Shown in pieces: positions 1-9,383 of a stretch of DNA of 64,000 nucleotides (the stretch's first letter is position 1; each line of letters opens with the position of its first letter). The notes below the pieces were generated by a model. It saw only the letters and a program-made list of their open reading frames with translations. It was not told the origin of the DNA and searched no databases. Origin of the DNA: Clostridium drakei (GTDB lineage Bacteria > Bacillota > Clostridia > Clostridiales > Clostridiaceae); NCBI RefSeq assembly GCF_000633595.2, contig NZ_JIBU02000022.1:1-64000 (forward strand), written 5' to 3'. The translations under genes were made by a program, and so were the position numbers.

Positions 1-52
1 ACTTATTACATAGAAATTTTGTCAATAGGATTTTCAATCCATTAATTAAACA

Positions 53-1330
53 CTAGTGATTTTTTTTAAGTAATTCAACAGCTTTTCTTATACCTTTATT
101 AATTTCCTGGTACATTTCAAACACTCTTATCCCTTTTTCATAGAGCCTATCCATAGGCTCAAATCCTGCTCTGACCACAAGCACTGCATTACAATCAATT
201 ACATTTTTTATTATATTTTCTATTTTGTCCTCATGTTCTCCACAATCATATACTCCATTACAGTACTTATTTACTTTTCTCTTCTCTCGAAATTTAATTT
301 CATCATTTATCATGTCGTATATATAAAATTCTGACGCATGGCCAAAATGTTCATCAATACTTACACCTGATTTACTTGCAATGGCAAATCTGTACTTATG
401 ATGTTTCAATTCAATGACATTTTTATCTTCTAATTTATTTTCATTATCATTTGATTCCTTTGCAATATTATTTTCTCTAAATTGACTTGATATATCATTC
501 TCTAAAGTTCCAATAGCATCTGCCCTACACTGCTTGCAATGATACATCTGTTTCAATATTGAATCGCAGCTTTTCCTCATGTCATTCAATTCAACTTCGG
601 TTACTGTAGGGTTATTTTCAAATTCACTTCCCTTAACAGGTATCAGGGGCATAATATTTGCCATATATGCTCCACATTCTTTAACTTTCCTTACTATTTC
701 AGGAACATGAACATCATTGATTCCTTTTATCATAACTATATTAACTTTACATACTATTCCCTTTTGTGCAGCATATTTAAGTCCTGATAATTGATTGCTC
801 AATAACACTCTCCCTGCTTCTTCTCCAACAAGCACATCTCCCAAGTAGTTTACAAATTTATATATTTCCCCACCTATTTTAGGATCAACTGCATTTATGG
901 TTATAGTTAAATGTGTAACCCCTAATTCTATCAATTTATCTACGTAAAAAGGAAGCATTAAACCATTAGTTGAAAGACAAAATGTAATATCTTTTGATTC
1001 ATTTTTTATTAATTCTATAGATTTTTTTGTTTCATCAAAATTTGCAAGTGGATCACCAGGTCCTGCTATACCAACCACAGTTAAATTTCTAACCTTATCC
1101 TTTACTATTTTAAATTTATCTTTGGCCTCTTCAGGTGTTAAAACTTCACTTGTTACTCCAGGTCTGGTTTCATTTACACAATCATATTTTCTATTACAAA
1201 AATTACAACTAACATTACACTTAGGAGCTACTGGTATATGCATTCTTGCATATTTATGAGCAATGCAGTTATAACATGGATGCATAAATGTTTTTTCTTC
1301 TATAGTTCTTGCAGACACATTTACACTCAT
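53..1330 (-). CDS. nifB: NifB-type radical SAM protein with C-terminal NifX-like domain
   Basis: Nitrogenase cofactor biosynthesis radical SAM protein, about 425 aa. Seen: the radical SAM motif CNVSCNFC (C38, C42, C45), preceded by HPCYNC (C19/C22), then GIAGPGDPLANF and a TINAVDP strand. A C-terminal dinitrogenase iron-molybdenum cofactor (NifX/NafY) domain starts near residue 305 (YRFAIASKSG, DEHFGHASEF). Family knowledge: NifB makes the Fe-S precursor (NifB-co) of FeMo-co. The ATG at 1330 is chosen because AAAAGGGG lies 9 nt upstream; the TTG at 1357 has no ribosome binding site. No other nif gene is in the window, so it is either the edge of a nif cluster to the left or a stand-alone copy. 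Confidence 0.88.
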   Translation of the reverse strand: MSVNVSARTIEEKTFMHPCYNCIAHKYARMHIPVAPKCNVSCNFCNRKYDCVNETRPGVTSEVLTPEEAKDKFKIVKDKVRNLTVVGIAGPGDPLANFDETKKSIELIKNESKDITFCLSTNGLMLPFYVDKLIELGVTHLTITINAVDPKIGGEIYKFVNYLGDVLVGEEAGRVLLSNQLSGLKYAAQKGIVCKVNIVMIKGINDVHVPEIVRKVKECGAYMANIMPLIPVKGSEFENNPTVTEVELNDMRKSCDSILKQMYHCKQCRADAIGTLENDISSQFRENNIAKESNDNENKLEDKNVIELKHHKYRFAIASKSGVSIDEHFGHASEFYIYDMINDEIKFREKRKVNKYCNGVYDCGEHEDKIENIIKNVIDCNAVLVVRAGFEPMDRLYEKGIRVFEMYQEINKGIRKAVELLKKNH

Positions 1331-1360
1331 ACTTATTTTCCCCTTTTCTAAATACAATTA

Positions 1361-1394
1361 AAGGCTAAAATAACTTCAAAGTTACTTTAGCCTT
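1361..1394 (-). terminator. Hairpin between metK and nifB
   Basis: An inverted repeat, AAGGCTAAA...TTTAGCCTT with about 15 paired bases and a CAA loop, lies just past the metK stop. On the minus strand it is followed by a weak T-rich tract. It probably ends the metK transcript before nifB. Confidence 0.55.
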
Positions 1395-1417
1395 CAGTTT
1401 TCTGATCAACTAAATTA

Positions 1418-2614
1418 TTATGAATAAACCAAAATATTATCTAATTCCTTCTTCATTTCATCAACCTTATTAAGTTTTTCCCATGGAAGATCTATATCAG
1501 TTCTCCCAAAATGTCCATATGCAGCTGTCTTTCTATATATAGGTCTTCTTAAATCCAAATCTCTTATAATTGCTGCAGGTCTTAAATCAAAAAGTTTATT
1601 TATAATTTCTAATATGTTATCTTTACTAACTTTTTCTGTTCCAAAAGTATCTACGCTAATTGATACAGGCCTTGCAACTCCTATTGCATAGGCAATCTGC
1701 ACTTCTATTTTATCTGCAACTCCTGCTGCTATTAAGTTCTTTGCTACCCATCTTGCAGCATAAGCTCCTGATCTATCAACTTTTGTTGGATCCTTTCCTG
1801 AAAATGCACCACCCCCATGTCTTCCATATCCTCCATAAGTATCAACTATTATCTTTCTTCCTGTAAGTCCTGAATCAGCTTCAGGCCCTCCTTTTACGAA
1901 CCTGCCTGTAGGATTTACAAGATATTTTGTATTTGAATCAATAAACTTTTCTGGTATTACATCTTTAACAACAAAATTTATTATATCTTCCTCAATCTTA
2001 TTGTGATCTATATTTTCTTCATGTTGAGAAGATATTAAAACAGTATCAACTCTTACAATTTTTTCACCATCATATTCAACTGTAACTTGAGTTTTACCAT
2101 CTGGTCCTAAATATGGAATTACACCATTTTTTCTTACTTGTGAAAGCTTTCTTGATAACTTATGCGCAAGTGCTATAGGAAGTGGCAAATATTCTGGTGT
2201 TTCATTTGTTGCAAATCCAAATACCATTCCTTGATCTCCTGCACCGATAGACTCAATATTATCTTCTTCTCCTTTTCTTAATTCTAAAGATTCATTAACT
2301 CCGATAGCAATATCATGAGATTGTTCATCTATAGACGTTAGTACAGCACAACTTTTTGCATCGAATCCAAATTTTGAATCCTTATATCCTATTTCACTAA
2401 TAGTTTTTCTAACTACTTTTGGTATATCTACATATGATGTAGTTGATATTTCACCTACTAAGACCACTAAACCAGTATTTACAACTGTCTCGCAAGCTAC
2501 ACGACCATATTTGTCCTTTTCAATAATAGTATCTAATATTGCATCCGATATTTGATCGCAAATTTTATCTGGATGTCCTTCTGTAACTGATTCTGATGTA
2601 AATAATCTTGCCAT
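1418..2614 (-). CDS. metK: S-adenosylmethionine synthetase
   Basis: MetK, 398 aa, makes S-adenosylmethionine from methionine and ATP in the cytoplasm. Seen: N-terminal [32 protein letters not shown], the [20 protein letters not shown] phosphate-binding loop and C-terminal YGHFGR; the length is typical of the family. The ATG at 2614 is preceded by GGAGGGTGATAAAA; the GTG nine bases upstream overlaps that ribosome binding site and is not the likely start. Expression should be controlled by the SAM-I riboswitch and terminator upstream, a direct end-product feedback loop. Confidence 0.97.
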   Translation of the reverse strand: MARLFTSESVTEGHPDKICDQISDAILDTIIEKDKYGRVACETVVNTGLVVLVGEISTTSYVDIPKVVRKTISEIGYKDSKFGFDAKSCAVLTSIDEQSHDIAIGVNESLELRKGEEDNIESIGAGDQGMVFGFATNETPEYLPLPIALAHKLSRKLSQVRKNGVIPYLGPDGKTQVTVEYDGEKIVRVDTVLISSQHEENIDHNKIEEDIINFVVKDVIPEKFIDSNTKYLVNPTGRFVKGGPEADSGLTGRKIIVDTYGGYGRHGGGAFSGKDPTKVDRSGAYAARWVAKNLIAAGVADKIEVQIAYAIGVARPVSISVDTFGTEKVSKDNILEIINKLFDLRPAAIIRDLDLRRPIYRKTAAYGHFGRTDIDLPWEKLNKVDEMKKELDNILVYS

Positions 2615-2675
2615 TTTTATCACCCTCCAATGAATTTGATTAATTATATTTCAATCCATTAACAATTGAAATTAG

Positions 2676-2724
2676 AAAAGGCCAAGCCTCACCTATCTAT
2701 GTAGATAAGTAAAACTTGACCTCT
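2676..2724 (-). terminator. Second hairpin in the metK leader
   Basis: On the minus strand AGGTCAAG pairs with CTTGGCCT (one G-U) at the base of a long stem (ACTTATCTA/TAGATAGGT region), followed by TTTTCTAATTT. It lies between the riboswitch terminator and the metK ribosome binding site. It may be a second, independent attenuator or simply a leader hairpin; the sequence alone cannot tell. Confidence 0.4.
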
Positions 2725-2837
2725 GGTTTATCCAGTCAATCAATAGAAATCAATATAATATTTTTAAATCAGATGAGTGTTCAAAAGAGTATACACAATT
2801 GTTAAGTTAAAAATTTAAACTTAATTTGATTGCTTAA

Positions 2838-2992
2838 AATAAAAAACTTTCTGTAAGAAACACAGAAAGTTAAATTCTCTTGTTTCTCATCTTCCAGGTT
2901 AATCCTGCTGGAATTAACACCTTAAATAAAATAATTATTCAGGTTGTTGGATTTCATCGGGCCAGTCCCTCCATCTCTCTTGATAAGAATTT
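2838..2992 (-). promoter_or_regulatory. SAM-I (S-box) riboswitch and terminator upstream of metK
   Basis: Reading the minus strand from about 2992: CTTATCAAGAGAGATGGAGG, GGACTGGCCCGATGAAATCC, CAACCTG, then GGTGTTAATTCCAGCAGG and CCTGGAAGATGAGAA. These are the conserved core blocks of the SAM-I aptamer. A terminator follows (AACTTTCTGTG...ACAGAAAGTT then TTTTATTTT, about 2838-2870). High SAM should favour termination and reduce metK expression. Confidence 0.95.
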
Positions 2993-3010
2993 TTTATTTG
3001 ATTTATACAC

Positions 3011-3039
3011 ATAATACAGTTTTTAAATTTCTTTGTCAA
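3011..3039 (-). promoter_or_regulatory. Promoter of the metK riboswitch transcript
   Basis: Minus strand TTGACA (3034-3039) and TATTAT (3011-3016) with exactly 17 bp between, about 20 bp upstream of the SAM-I aptamer: a textbook sigma-A promoter. Confidence 0.8.
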
Positions 3040-3075
3040 CAAAAATTTTTTATCTAATTTTTTTAAAATTAACTA

Positions 3076-3104
3076 TTGACAAGCAAATTTAAAGGCTGTA
3101 TACT
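3076..3104 (+). promoter_or_regulatory. Promoter of the metY riboswitch transcript
   Basis: TTGACA (3076-3081), 17 bp, TATACT (3099-3104), about 70 bp upstream of the plus-strand SAM-I aptamer and divergent from the metK promoter. Confidence 0.8.
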
Positions 3105-3173
3105 TTGTAACAACGAAAGCAAACAATGCTAGTTACTTATAAATTTGAGAATTATTGTTTAAAATAAAATACG

Positions 3174-3335
3174 GAACTTCTTATCCAGAGTGGCGGAGGG
3201 ACTGGCCCTATGAAGCCCGACAACCAGCATTTTTCATTTGAATGCATGGTGTTAATTCCAGCAGGTAAAACCTGAAAGATGAGAAGCATGAAGAGAACTC
3301 TTCTTGTAACTTATCTTACAAGAAGATTTTTTTAT
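3174..3335 (+). promoter_or_regulatory. SAM-I (S-box) riboswitch and terminator upstream of metY
   Basis: Conserved SAM-I blocks in order: CTTATCCAGAGTGGCGGAGG, GGACTGGCCCTATGAAGCCC, GACAACC, GGTGTTAATTCCAGCAGG and CCTGAAAGATGAGAAG. A terminator follows (CTTCTTGTAA...TTACAAGAAG, about 3300-3326, then a T tract). It should shut off sulfhydrylase synthesis when SAM is plentiful. Confidence 0.96.
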
Positions 3336-3382
3336 TTTGCCAGGTTATGGAAGTTTCGTTTTTAAATATATTTATTATTTAG

Positions 3383-4678
<1,296 letters not shown>

Positions 4679-4689
4679 ATAAAAACTAG

Positions 4690-4736
4690 TATACATCTCC
4701 TTTGCAGTTTTTCTGTAGAGGTGATGTATTTTTTTA
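4690..4736 (+). terminator. Terminator after metY
   Basis: ATACATCTCCTTTGCAG pairs with CTGTAGAGGTGATGTAT (a few G-U pairs or mismatches) across a T5 loop, followed by TTTTTTT. Confidence 0.8.
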
Positions 4737-4747
4737 GGGAGGCAATT

Positions 4748-4960
4748 ATGGATATACAAACTAAACTACAAAATCTAAAGTCTAATATTGAAAGCATGAA
4801 TAAACTTATCATTGCTTTTTCAGGCGGAGTAGACAGTACATTTCTTTTAAAAGTAGCTTCTGATGTATTAAAAGACAATATCATACCATGTTCTTCTACA
4901 TAACCAGAACGTGGTATGACATGTTGCTATCTGAAAAAAATATTATTTATTTTGGATTTT
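4748..4960 (+). pseudogene. larE: Decayed larE fragment (ATP-dependent sacrificial sulfur transferase)
   Basis: Only about 52 residues remain open (MDIQTKLQNLKSNIESMNKL then IIAFSGGVDSTFLLKVASDV), carrying the PP-loop SGGVDST typical of the N-terminus of LarE (normally about 270 aa). The frame stops at a TAA at 4901-4903, and the next in-frame codons read P-E-R-G. That matches the TYPER motif of LarE with its tyrosine codon changed to a stop. The rest of the gene is missing and is replaced by the neighbouring MFS gene. LarE serves the nickel-pincer cofactor of lactate racemase; no larB or larC is present. Confidence 0.75.
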
Positions 4961-4972
4961 TTATTACCTTGC

Positions 4973-6160
4973 TTACCTACTTGCTTCTTTATTTTTTAAC
5001 TTCAACGTCAACAAAATTCCAAGAAAATACACAATGGCTCCAAATCCATATGCACCAGCAAAGTTTCCAATATGATCAATGATCCAGCCAGATACTCCTG
5101 GCCCTAAAGCTTGCCCTATTGCGTAGAATATAGAAATAAAACCAATTGCTGCCGAAACATATTTGGGTGGTACTTGTTCAGATCCTTTTACTTGAATCAG
5201 TGTTACAATTCCTCCAATGGATGATCCCCAAATAATTGAAGATATAATAAAGCCTGTTATATTTGTAAGCACAATAGGTAAGAGATCACCAACTACAGCA
5301 AAACACCAGGCAAGCAAAAGAGTCTTCTGTGCTCCAATTTTATCTGAAATAATTCCCCACAATGGTCCTCCAACAATACTAAATATTCCTGCTATTGCAT
5401 AAACAAGTCCTGCCACTTCATTAGAAAAGCCTTTATTTAGCATAAAACTTGTTTGATACAGGTTTGGTATTAAATAAGCTAATCCAAGGAAAAAGTATAA
5501 AACGGCTATTTTTATAAGCTCCTTATTTTCTAACCATTGAGGTTTTTTCTCAATTTTTGATTTCTGCATAACATCCGGATTTTTCAGAACAACTGATGCA
5601 ATTATCAAAACAATTAAAGATACGACTGAAAAAAACATCCACACAGCTCTCCACCCCAAGCTAGGAAAGTGTTTAATTAACAAAGGAATCATAAATCCAC
5701 TTAAAAGCATTCCTATTCCTGCTCCACTTAGCAGAATTCCAAGCGCCATACCTCTTTTCTGTGGAAATCTTCCGATTACAATGGACATAAGCGGAGTAAA
5801 AACAAGAGAACTACCTGCACCAGAAAGAAACATGAACAAGCAGATCATCCAGAAATAGGAAGAAACCGAATTTCCTATCATTGCTACAAGAACCAAAAAG
5901 CCTCCGTTTAACAATACCGCCTTTGCACCCCAACGTAAGGCAAGCACACCTGATAAACCTACTGTCAGCAAATACCCCAAAAACATTACAGTACCAACCA
6001 AGCCTGTTTGTGAAATAGAAAGGTTCATTGACGCTTGCATGTAAGGTAAAACAGCACCGTAGGCCATACGGGCAAATCCGCTGGTTGTTAGTACCAGCAA
6101 CAGTCCAGTTAAGGAAAATAGCCAAAAATCAACATTTTGTTCTGTGTTTTTGTTATTCAT
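4973..6160 (-). CDS. MFS transporter, YbfB/YjiJ-like
   Basis: Major facilitator of 395 aa with about 12 hydrophobic segments and a polar N-terminus. Seen: GFARMAYGAVLPYMQASMNL in TM1, a GLSGVLALRWGAK loop (MFS motif A-like), IGRFPQKRGMALGI between TM4 and TM5, and SDKIGAQKTLL in the central loop. The pattern resembles YbfB/YjiJ-type MFS proteins of unknown substrate. AAGGAGTGAATTTTT precedes the ATG. It is divergent from an AraC-type regulator that probably controls it. The locus looks acquired: it truncates larE on one side and has a transposase remnant on the other. Confidence 0.8.
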   Translation of the reverse strand: MNNKNTEQNVDFWLFSLTGLLLVLTTSGFARMAYGAVLPYMQASMNLSISQTGLVGTVMFLGYLLTVGLSGVLALRWGAKAVLLNGGFLVLVAMIGNSVSSYFWMICLFMFLSGAGSSLVFTPLMSIVIGRFPQKRGMALGILLSGAGIGMLLSGFMIPLLIKHFPSLGWRAVWMFFSVVSLIVLIIASVVLKNPDVMQKSKIEKKPQWLENKELIKIAVLYFFLGLAYLIPNLYQTSFMLNKGFSNEVAGLVYAIAGIFSIVGGPLWGIISDKIGAQKTLLLAWCFAVVGDLLPIVLTNITGFIISSIIWGSSIGGIVTLIQVKGSEQVPPKYVSAAIGFISIFYAIGQALGPGVSGWIIDHIGNFAGAYGFGAIVYFLGILLTLKLKNKEASR

Positions 6161-6574
6161 AAAAATTCACTCCTTCTTTATGTAATTCATATTTTGAGAT
6201 TTGGAAAATCACCAAGACATTTAGGGTTTTATTAATCTCTTCATGTGTGTTTATATAAAGTTTTCATTGAGAATTGCATCAATCATTTAATAGATTACCA
6301 GCTCCTTATCCTTCGTACCACTCTGAAAAGTTAAAATTCCATCTGTTTGGACGATAAATTTCTATTACATCAAGTGGAAATAGTTATTTTTGTTATAACT
6401 TTAGGTTTGATTATTAAGGTAGAAATAATATAATATGTGTGCTATAATTCTTTAGTTAGATATAGCTAACCTACCGAAAAAATATTGCTGACTTAAACAC
6501 ATAGAATCTTATTTTTTAGCAATTTGGAATAAAATTATGCGTTAAAATAACTTTAATAAAGGATAAGGTGAAAT
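6161..6574. promoter_or_regulatory. Divergent control region of MFS and AraC genes
   Basis: This 414-bp spacer holds a good plus-strand promoter, TTGATT (6407-6412), 16 bp, TATAAT (6429-6434). An interrupted palindrome, GTTAG-N6-CTAAC (6455-6470), follows 20 nt downstream. The same GTTAG-N6-CTAAC pattern recurs at 7657-7672 on the other side of the AraC gene. The half-site resembles DtxR/MntR-family boxes (TTAGGTTAG/CTAACCTAA) but the spacing differs. Confidence 0.5.
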
Positions 6575-7546
6575 ATGAATGATAAACAAATAGCAGATTT
6601 TTTTGATCCAGAGGCACAAAAGCCAGCGAGTGAAGACGGCTGTTCTGTATACAAGATTCAAAATGAAACTGGTGAAGGCATTATTACACGATACGAAATA
6701 TTGCCTGGCATTGAACTATTTTATAATGATTTTCATATGAGAGATGGACAAAATCAAAATAAACTGTCCCACCCTGATGTACTTGAAATCAATCATTGTA
6801 GAGAAGGTCGATTTGAGTGCGTTTTTAGTAATGGTGATTGCCAATATGTTGGAGCAGGTGACCTTGCAATTAATCGCCTAACAAATGAAACTACATCGAC
6901 CGCTTTCCCATTATCACACTATCATGGAATTTCCATTACGATTGATTTGAATGAAGCAGTAACCACAATGAAGCAAATTGAAAATGTATTGGGCGAACTG
7001 CATATTGATTTATGTCAGATAGCGGAGCGACTTTGCAGAAAAGATACTTGTTTTATTCTGCGAAGCCATAACAATATTGAACATATTTTTTCCGAGCTGT
7101 ATAGGGTTACTCCAAAAATGATAGCGCACTATTTAAAAGTTAAAGTATTAGAATTGCTCATGTTTCTGAATGATGTCCAAGTTGCTGAATATCAGGAAGA
7201 ACGTCGATACTTTTCAAAGAATCAGGTTCAAGTGGTAAAACAAATGCAGTCATACATGATCGCTGACTTACAAAAGCATTACACCTTGCAAGAGCTATCA
7301 AAAAAATTTCACATTCCTCTTACCTCTATGAAAGTGTGTTTTAAAGGTGTTTACGGTTGCTCTATTTATTCTTATATGAAATCCTACCGTATGCAAGCGA
7401 GCATAATTTTATTAAGGGATACAACAAAAAGCGTTACAGAGATTGCCATGAAAATGGGCTATGATAACCCCAGTAAATTTTCAGAGGCCTTTAAAAAAGA
7501 ATTTAGAAAACTGCCATCCAAATATAGAAAGAATTTGTCCAAATAG
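6575..7546 (+). CDS. AraC-family transcriptional regulator, PchR-like
   Basis: 323 aa. An N-terminal sensor region (about residues 1-215) is followed by a two-helix-turn-helix AraC domain (about 218-320). Seen: LQKHYTLQELSKKFHIPLTS in the first HTH, the GVYGCSIYSYMKSYRMQ linker, then SVTEIAMKMGYDNPSKFSEA, FKKEFRKLPSKYR. The layout resembles PchR-type regulators of siderophore or iron genes, but this is family resemblance only. Ribosome binding site AAGGATAAGGTGAAAT. Likely regulates the divergent MFS gene. Confidence 0.85.
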   Translation: MNDKQIADFFDPEAQKPASEDGCSVYKIQNETGEGIITRYEILPGIELFYNDFHMRDGQNQNKLSHPDVLEINHCREGRFECVFSNGDCQYVGAGDLAINRLTNETTSTAFPLSHYHGISITIDLNEAVTTMKQIENVLGELHIDLCQIAERLCRKDTCFILRSHNNIEHIFSELYRVTPKMIAHYLKVKVLELLMFLNDVQVAEYQEERRYFSKNQVQVVKQMQSYMIADLQKHYTLQELSKKFHIPLTSMKVCFKGVYGCSIYSYMKSYRMQASIILLRDTTKSVTEIAMKMGYDNPSKFSEAFKKEFRKLPSKYRKNLSK

Positions 7547-7656
7547 AGGTGAATTGGCCTTTTCAGAGTATCATAATAAATAATAATTATATAAACTCTT
7601 ATCTGTGAGAGCGGATAGCTTGAGAGTGCTGTGAATCGTTCCTTTTTTAAGCTATG

Positions 7657-7695
7657 GTTAGTCTAATCTAACTATAATCGAGGAGGTGGTCGTAC
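7657..7695 (+). promoter_or_regulatory. Orphan operator/promoter and strong ribosome binding site
   Basis: GTTAG-TCTAAT-CTAAC (7657-7672) abuts TATAAT (7673-7678) and then GAGGAGGTGG before ATG 7696. That ATG opens only a 17-codon frame ending at 7749. This looks like the 5' end of a lost gene joined to a transposase remnant. Confidence 0.4.
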
Positions 7696-7940
7696 ATGAA
7701 ACAGGATATAAAAAAATATGCGATGAGCAAATTAAAGAGTTTATTATAAAATCCATTGGAGGTGATGCTATTAACTATGGCTATATTCAAGGCCAGCACA
7801 AGTTCTTCTATACACTAAACTTAATCGATATCTTTGATAAAAGCATTATTAACTATCATATGAAATTACATTGTGAAGCTAGAAATGCTATCACATTACT
7901 TAGGAAATACTTAATAAGAAGAAATTTATTTGATGAATAA
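7686..7940 (+). pseudogene. IS3-type transposase remnant
   Basis: An 84-codon open frame resembles the middle of an IS3/IS150-type OrfB integrase core: DAINYGYIQGQHKFFYTLNL followed by IDIFDKSIINYHMKLHCEAR. Compare the DDE-domain pattern TDI-YGYI...IIDVFDR.IV.YH. It lacks the N-terminus, the later catalytic aspartate and glutamate and any inverted ends. The apparent GTG start falls inside a ribosome binding site, so this is not a functional gene. Confidence 0.6.
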
Positions 7941-7948
7941 ATAAAAAA

Positions 7949-7967
7949 AGAGGCCTTTGAGCCCCTT
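7949..7967 (-). terminator. Terminator of the ygeW-hydA operon
   Basis: Minus strand AGGGGCT/GGCCTCT stem (one or two wobble pairs) followed directly by TTTTTTTATTT, 5 bp past the hydA stop. Confidence 0.75.
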
Positions 7968-7971
7968 TAGT

Positions 7972-9354
7972 TCACCGCGTCTTCCTATGTAAATATTTTC
8001 CAATAGGCTTATCTTCAATAAGCTTTCCACTGTATATGACCTTATTTCCTCTTAAAAAGGCATGTATCACTCTACCATGCTGCTCAAAGCCTTCATAAGG
8101 TGTATAATCTACATTTTGCATTTGATTTTTGGCACTTATAGATGTAGAAAAATCAGGGCTCCATACTACAATATCAGCATCACTTCCAACTGCAATAGTC
8201 CCTTTTTGTGGAAAAAGTCCAAATAATTTAGCTGCATTAGTTGAAGTAAGTGCAACCATTTCATTCATACTTATCCTATTTTTTAATACTCCATAAGTGT
8301 ACATTAATCCAATTCTATGCTCTACCCCTGGAGCTCCATTTGGAATCTTGCTAAAATCATCCCTGCCAACCTCTTTTTGTTCTTTATAGTTGAATGAACA
8401 ATGATCTGTTCCTATAGTCATTATCTCTCCAGAACTTACTCCTTTCCACAATGCATCATTATCATATGCTTTTCTAAGTGGAGGTGACATTACATATTTT
8501 GCTCCTTCAAAACTATTACTATCCTTATCTCCATAGAAAGAATCATCTAAGAGTAAATATTGAGGACATGTTTCTGCATAAACCTTTATTCCTCTCTTTT
8601 TAGCATCTAAAATACTTAATAATCCTTCTCTTGTGCTTAAATGCACAATATACACTGGTACATCTACAATTTCTGCAATATTGAGTAACCTTACAATTGC
8701 CTCTTTTTCAACCTGTGCCGGTCTTGTCAGTGGATGATAATAAGGAGATTTATTTCCCTTTGATTTAGCTTCATTAATAAGTTCCTCTATAATATCACCA
8801 TTTTCACAATGGAAAGTTATAATTCCTTTTAGCTCTTTACTTCTTTTTAAGGCTTTAAATATTACACCGTCATCTACCTGAAGTGTATTCTTATAGGCCA
8901 TGTATAATTTAAACGAAGTTACTCCTTCTTCAATCATATCTTTCATTTCATAACATGTTTCATCATTCCAATCCGTAATACCCATATGAAATCCATAATC
9001 ACAATAACAGAGTCCATCTGACTTTTTATGCTGCTTTTTTAAAGCCTCTTTTAATGTTTCTCCCTTATTTTGTGTTGCATAATCCAATATTGTAGTAGTA
9101 CCTCCCACTAAGGCTGCCTTTGTCCCCGTTCCAAAATTGTCTGCAGTTACTATAGAACCACTTTCAAGATCAAAGTGGGTATGAGTATCTATACCACCAG
9201 GTAAAACATAACATCCCTCTACAGATATGACTTCATCTCCAGGTCTTTTTAAACTTTTTCCTATTGAAACAACTTTTTCGCCTTCTATTCTTACATCTGA
9301 ACAATAAGAATCTACTGCAGTTACAATTTTCCCACCTTCGAGTACTATTCCCAT
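7972..9354 (-). CDS. hydA: Dihydropyrimidinase / hydantoinase-type amidohydrolase
   Basis: Cyclic amidase of about 460 aa. Seen: the metal motif DTHTHFD near residue 60, the carboxylated-lysine motif TSFKLYMAYK near 150, HCENGD near 182, HLST near 240 and GTDHCSF near 315. All metal ligands of the D-hydantoinase fold are present. Family knowledge: hydrolyses hydantoin/dihydropyrimidine rings; the hyuA/hydA homologue belongs to the anaerobic urate/purine degradation set. Last gene of the ygeW operon, 30 nt after carbamate kinase. The ATG at 9354 is chosen because GGGGAGG lies 8 nt upstream; the TTG at 9360 is too close. Confidence 0.9.
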   Translation of the reverse strand: MGIVLEGGKIVTAVDSYCSDVRIEGEKVVSIGKSLKRPGDEVISVEGCYVLPGGIDTHTHFDLESGSIVTADNFGTGTKAALVGGTTTILDYATQNKGETLKEALKKQHKKSDGLCYCDYGFHMGITDWNDETCYEMKDMIEEGVTSFKLYMAYKNTLQVDDGVIFKALKRSKELKGIITFHCENGDIIEELINEAKSKGNKSPYYHPLTRPAQVEKEAIVRLLNIAEIVDVPVYIVHLSTREGLLSILDAKKRGIKVYAETCPQYLLLDDSFYGDKDSNSFEGAKYVMSPPLRKAYDNDALWKGVSSGEIMTIGTDHCSFNYKEQKEVGRDDFSKIPNGAPGVEHRIGLMYTYGVLKNRISMNEMVALTSTNAAKLFGLFPQKGTIAVGSDADIVVWSPDFSTSISAKNQMQNVDYTPYEGFEQHGRVIHAFLRGNKVIYSGKLIEDKPIGKYLHRKTR

Positions 9355-9383
9355 GAGCAAAACCTCCCCTAAAATATACTTCG

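Noticed and set aside
4888-5082. Plus-strand 64-codon frame at the larE/MFS boundary
   Set aside because: It overlaps the 3' end of the MFS gene on the other strand and lacks a ribosome binding site; larE decay explains its first part.
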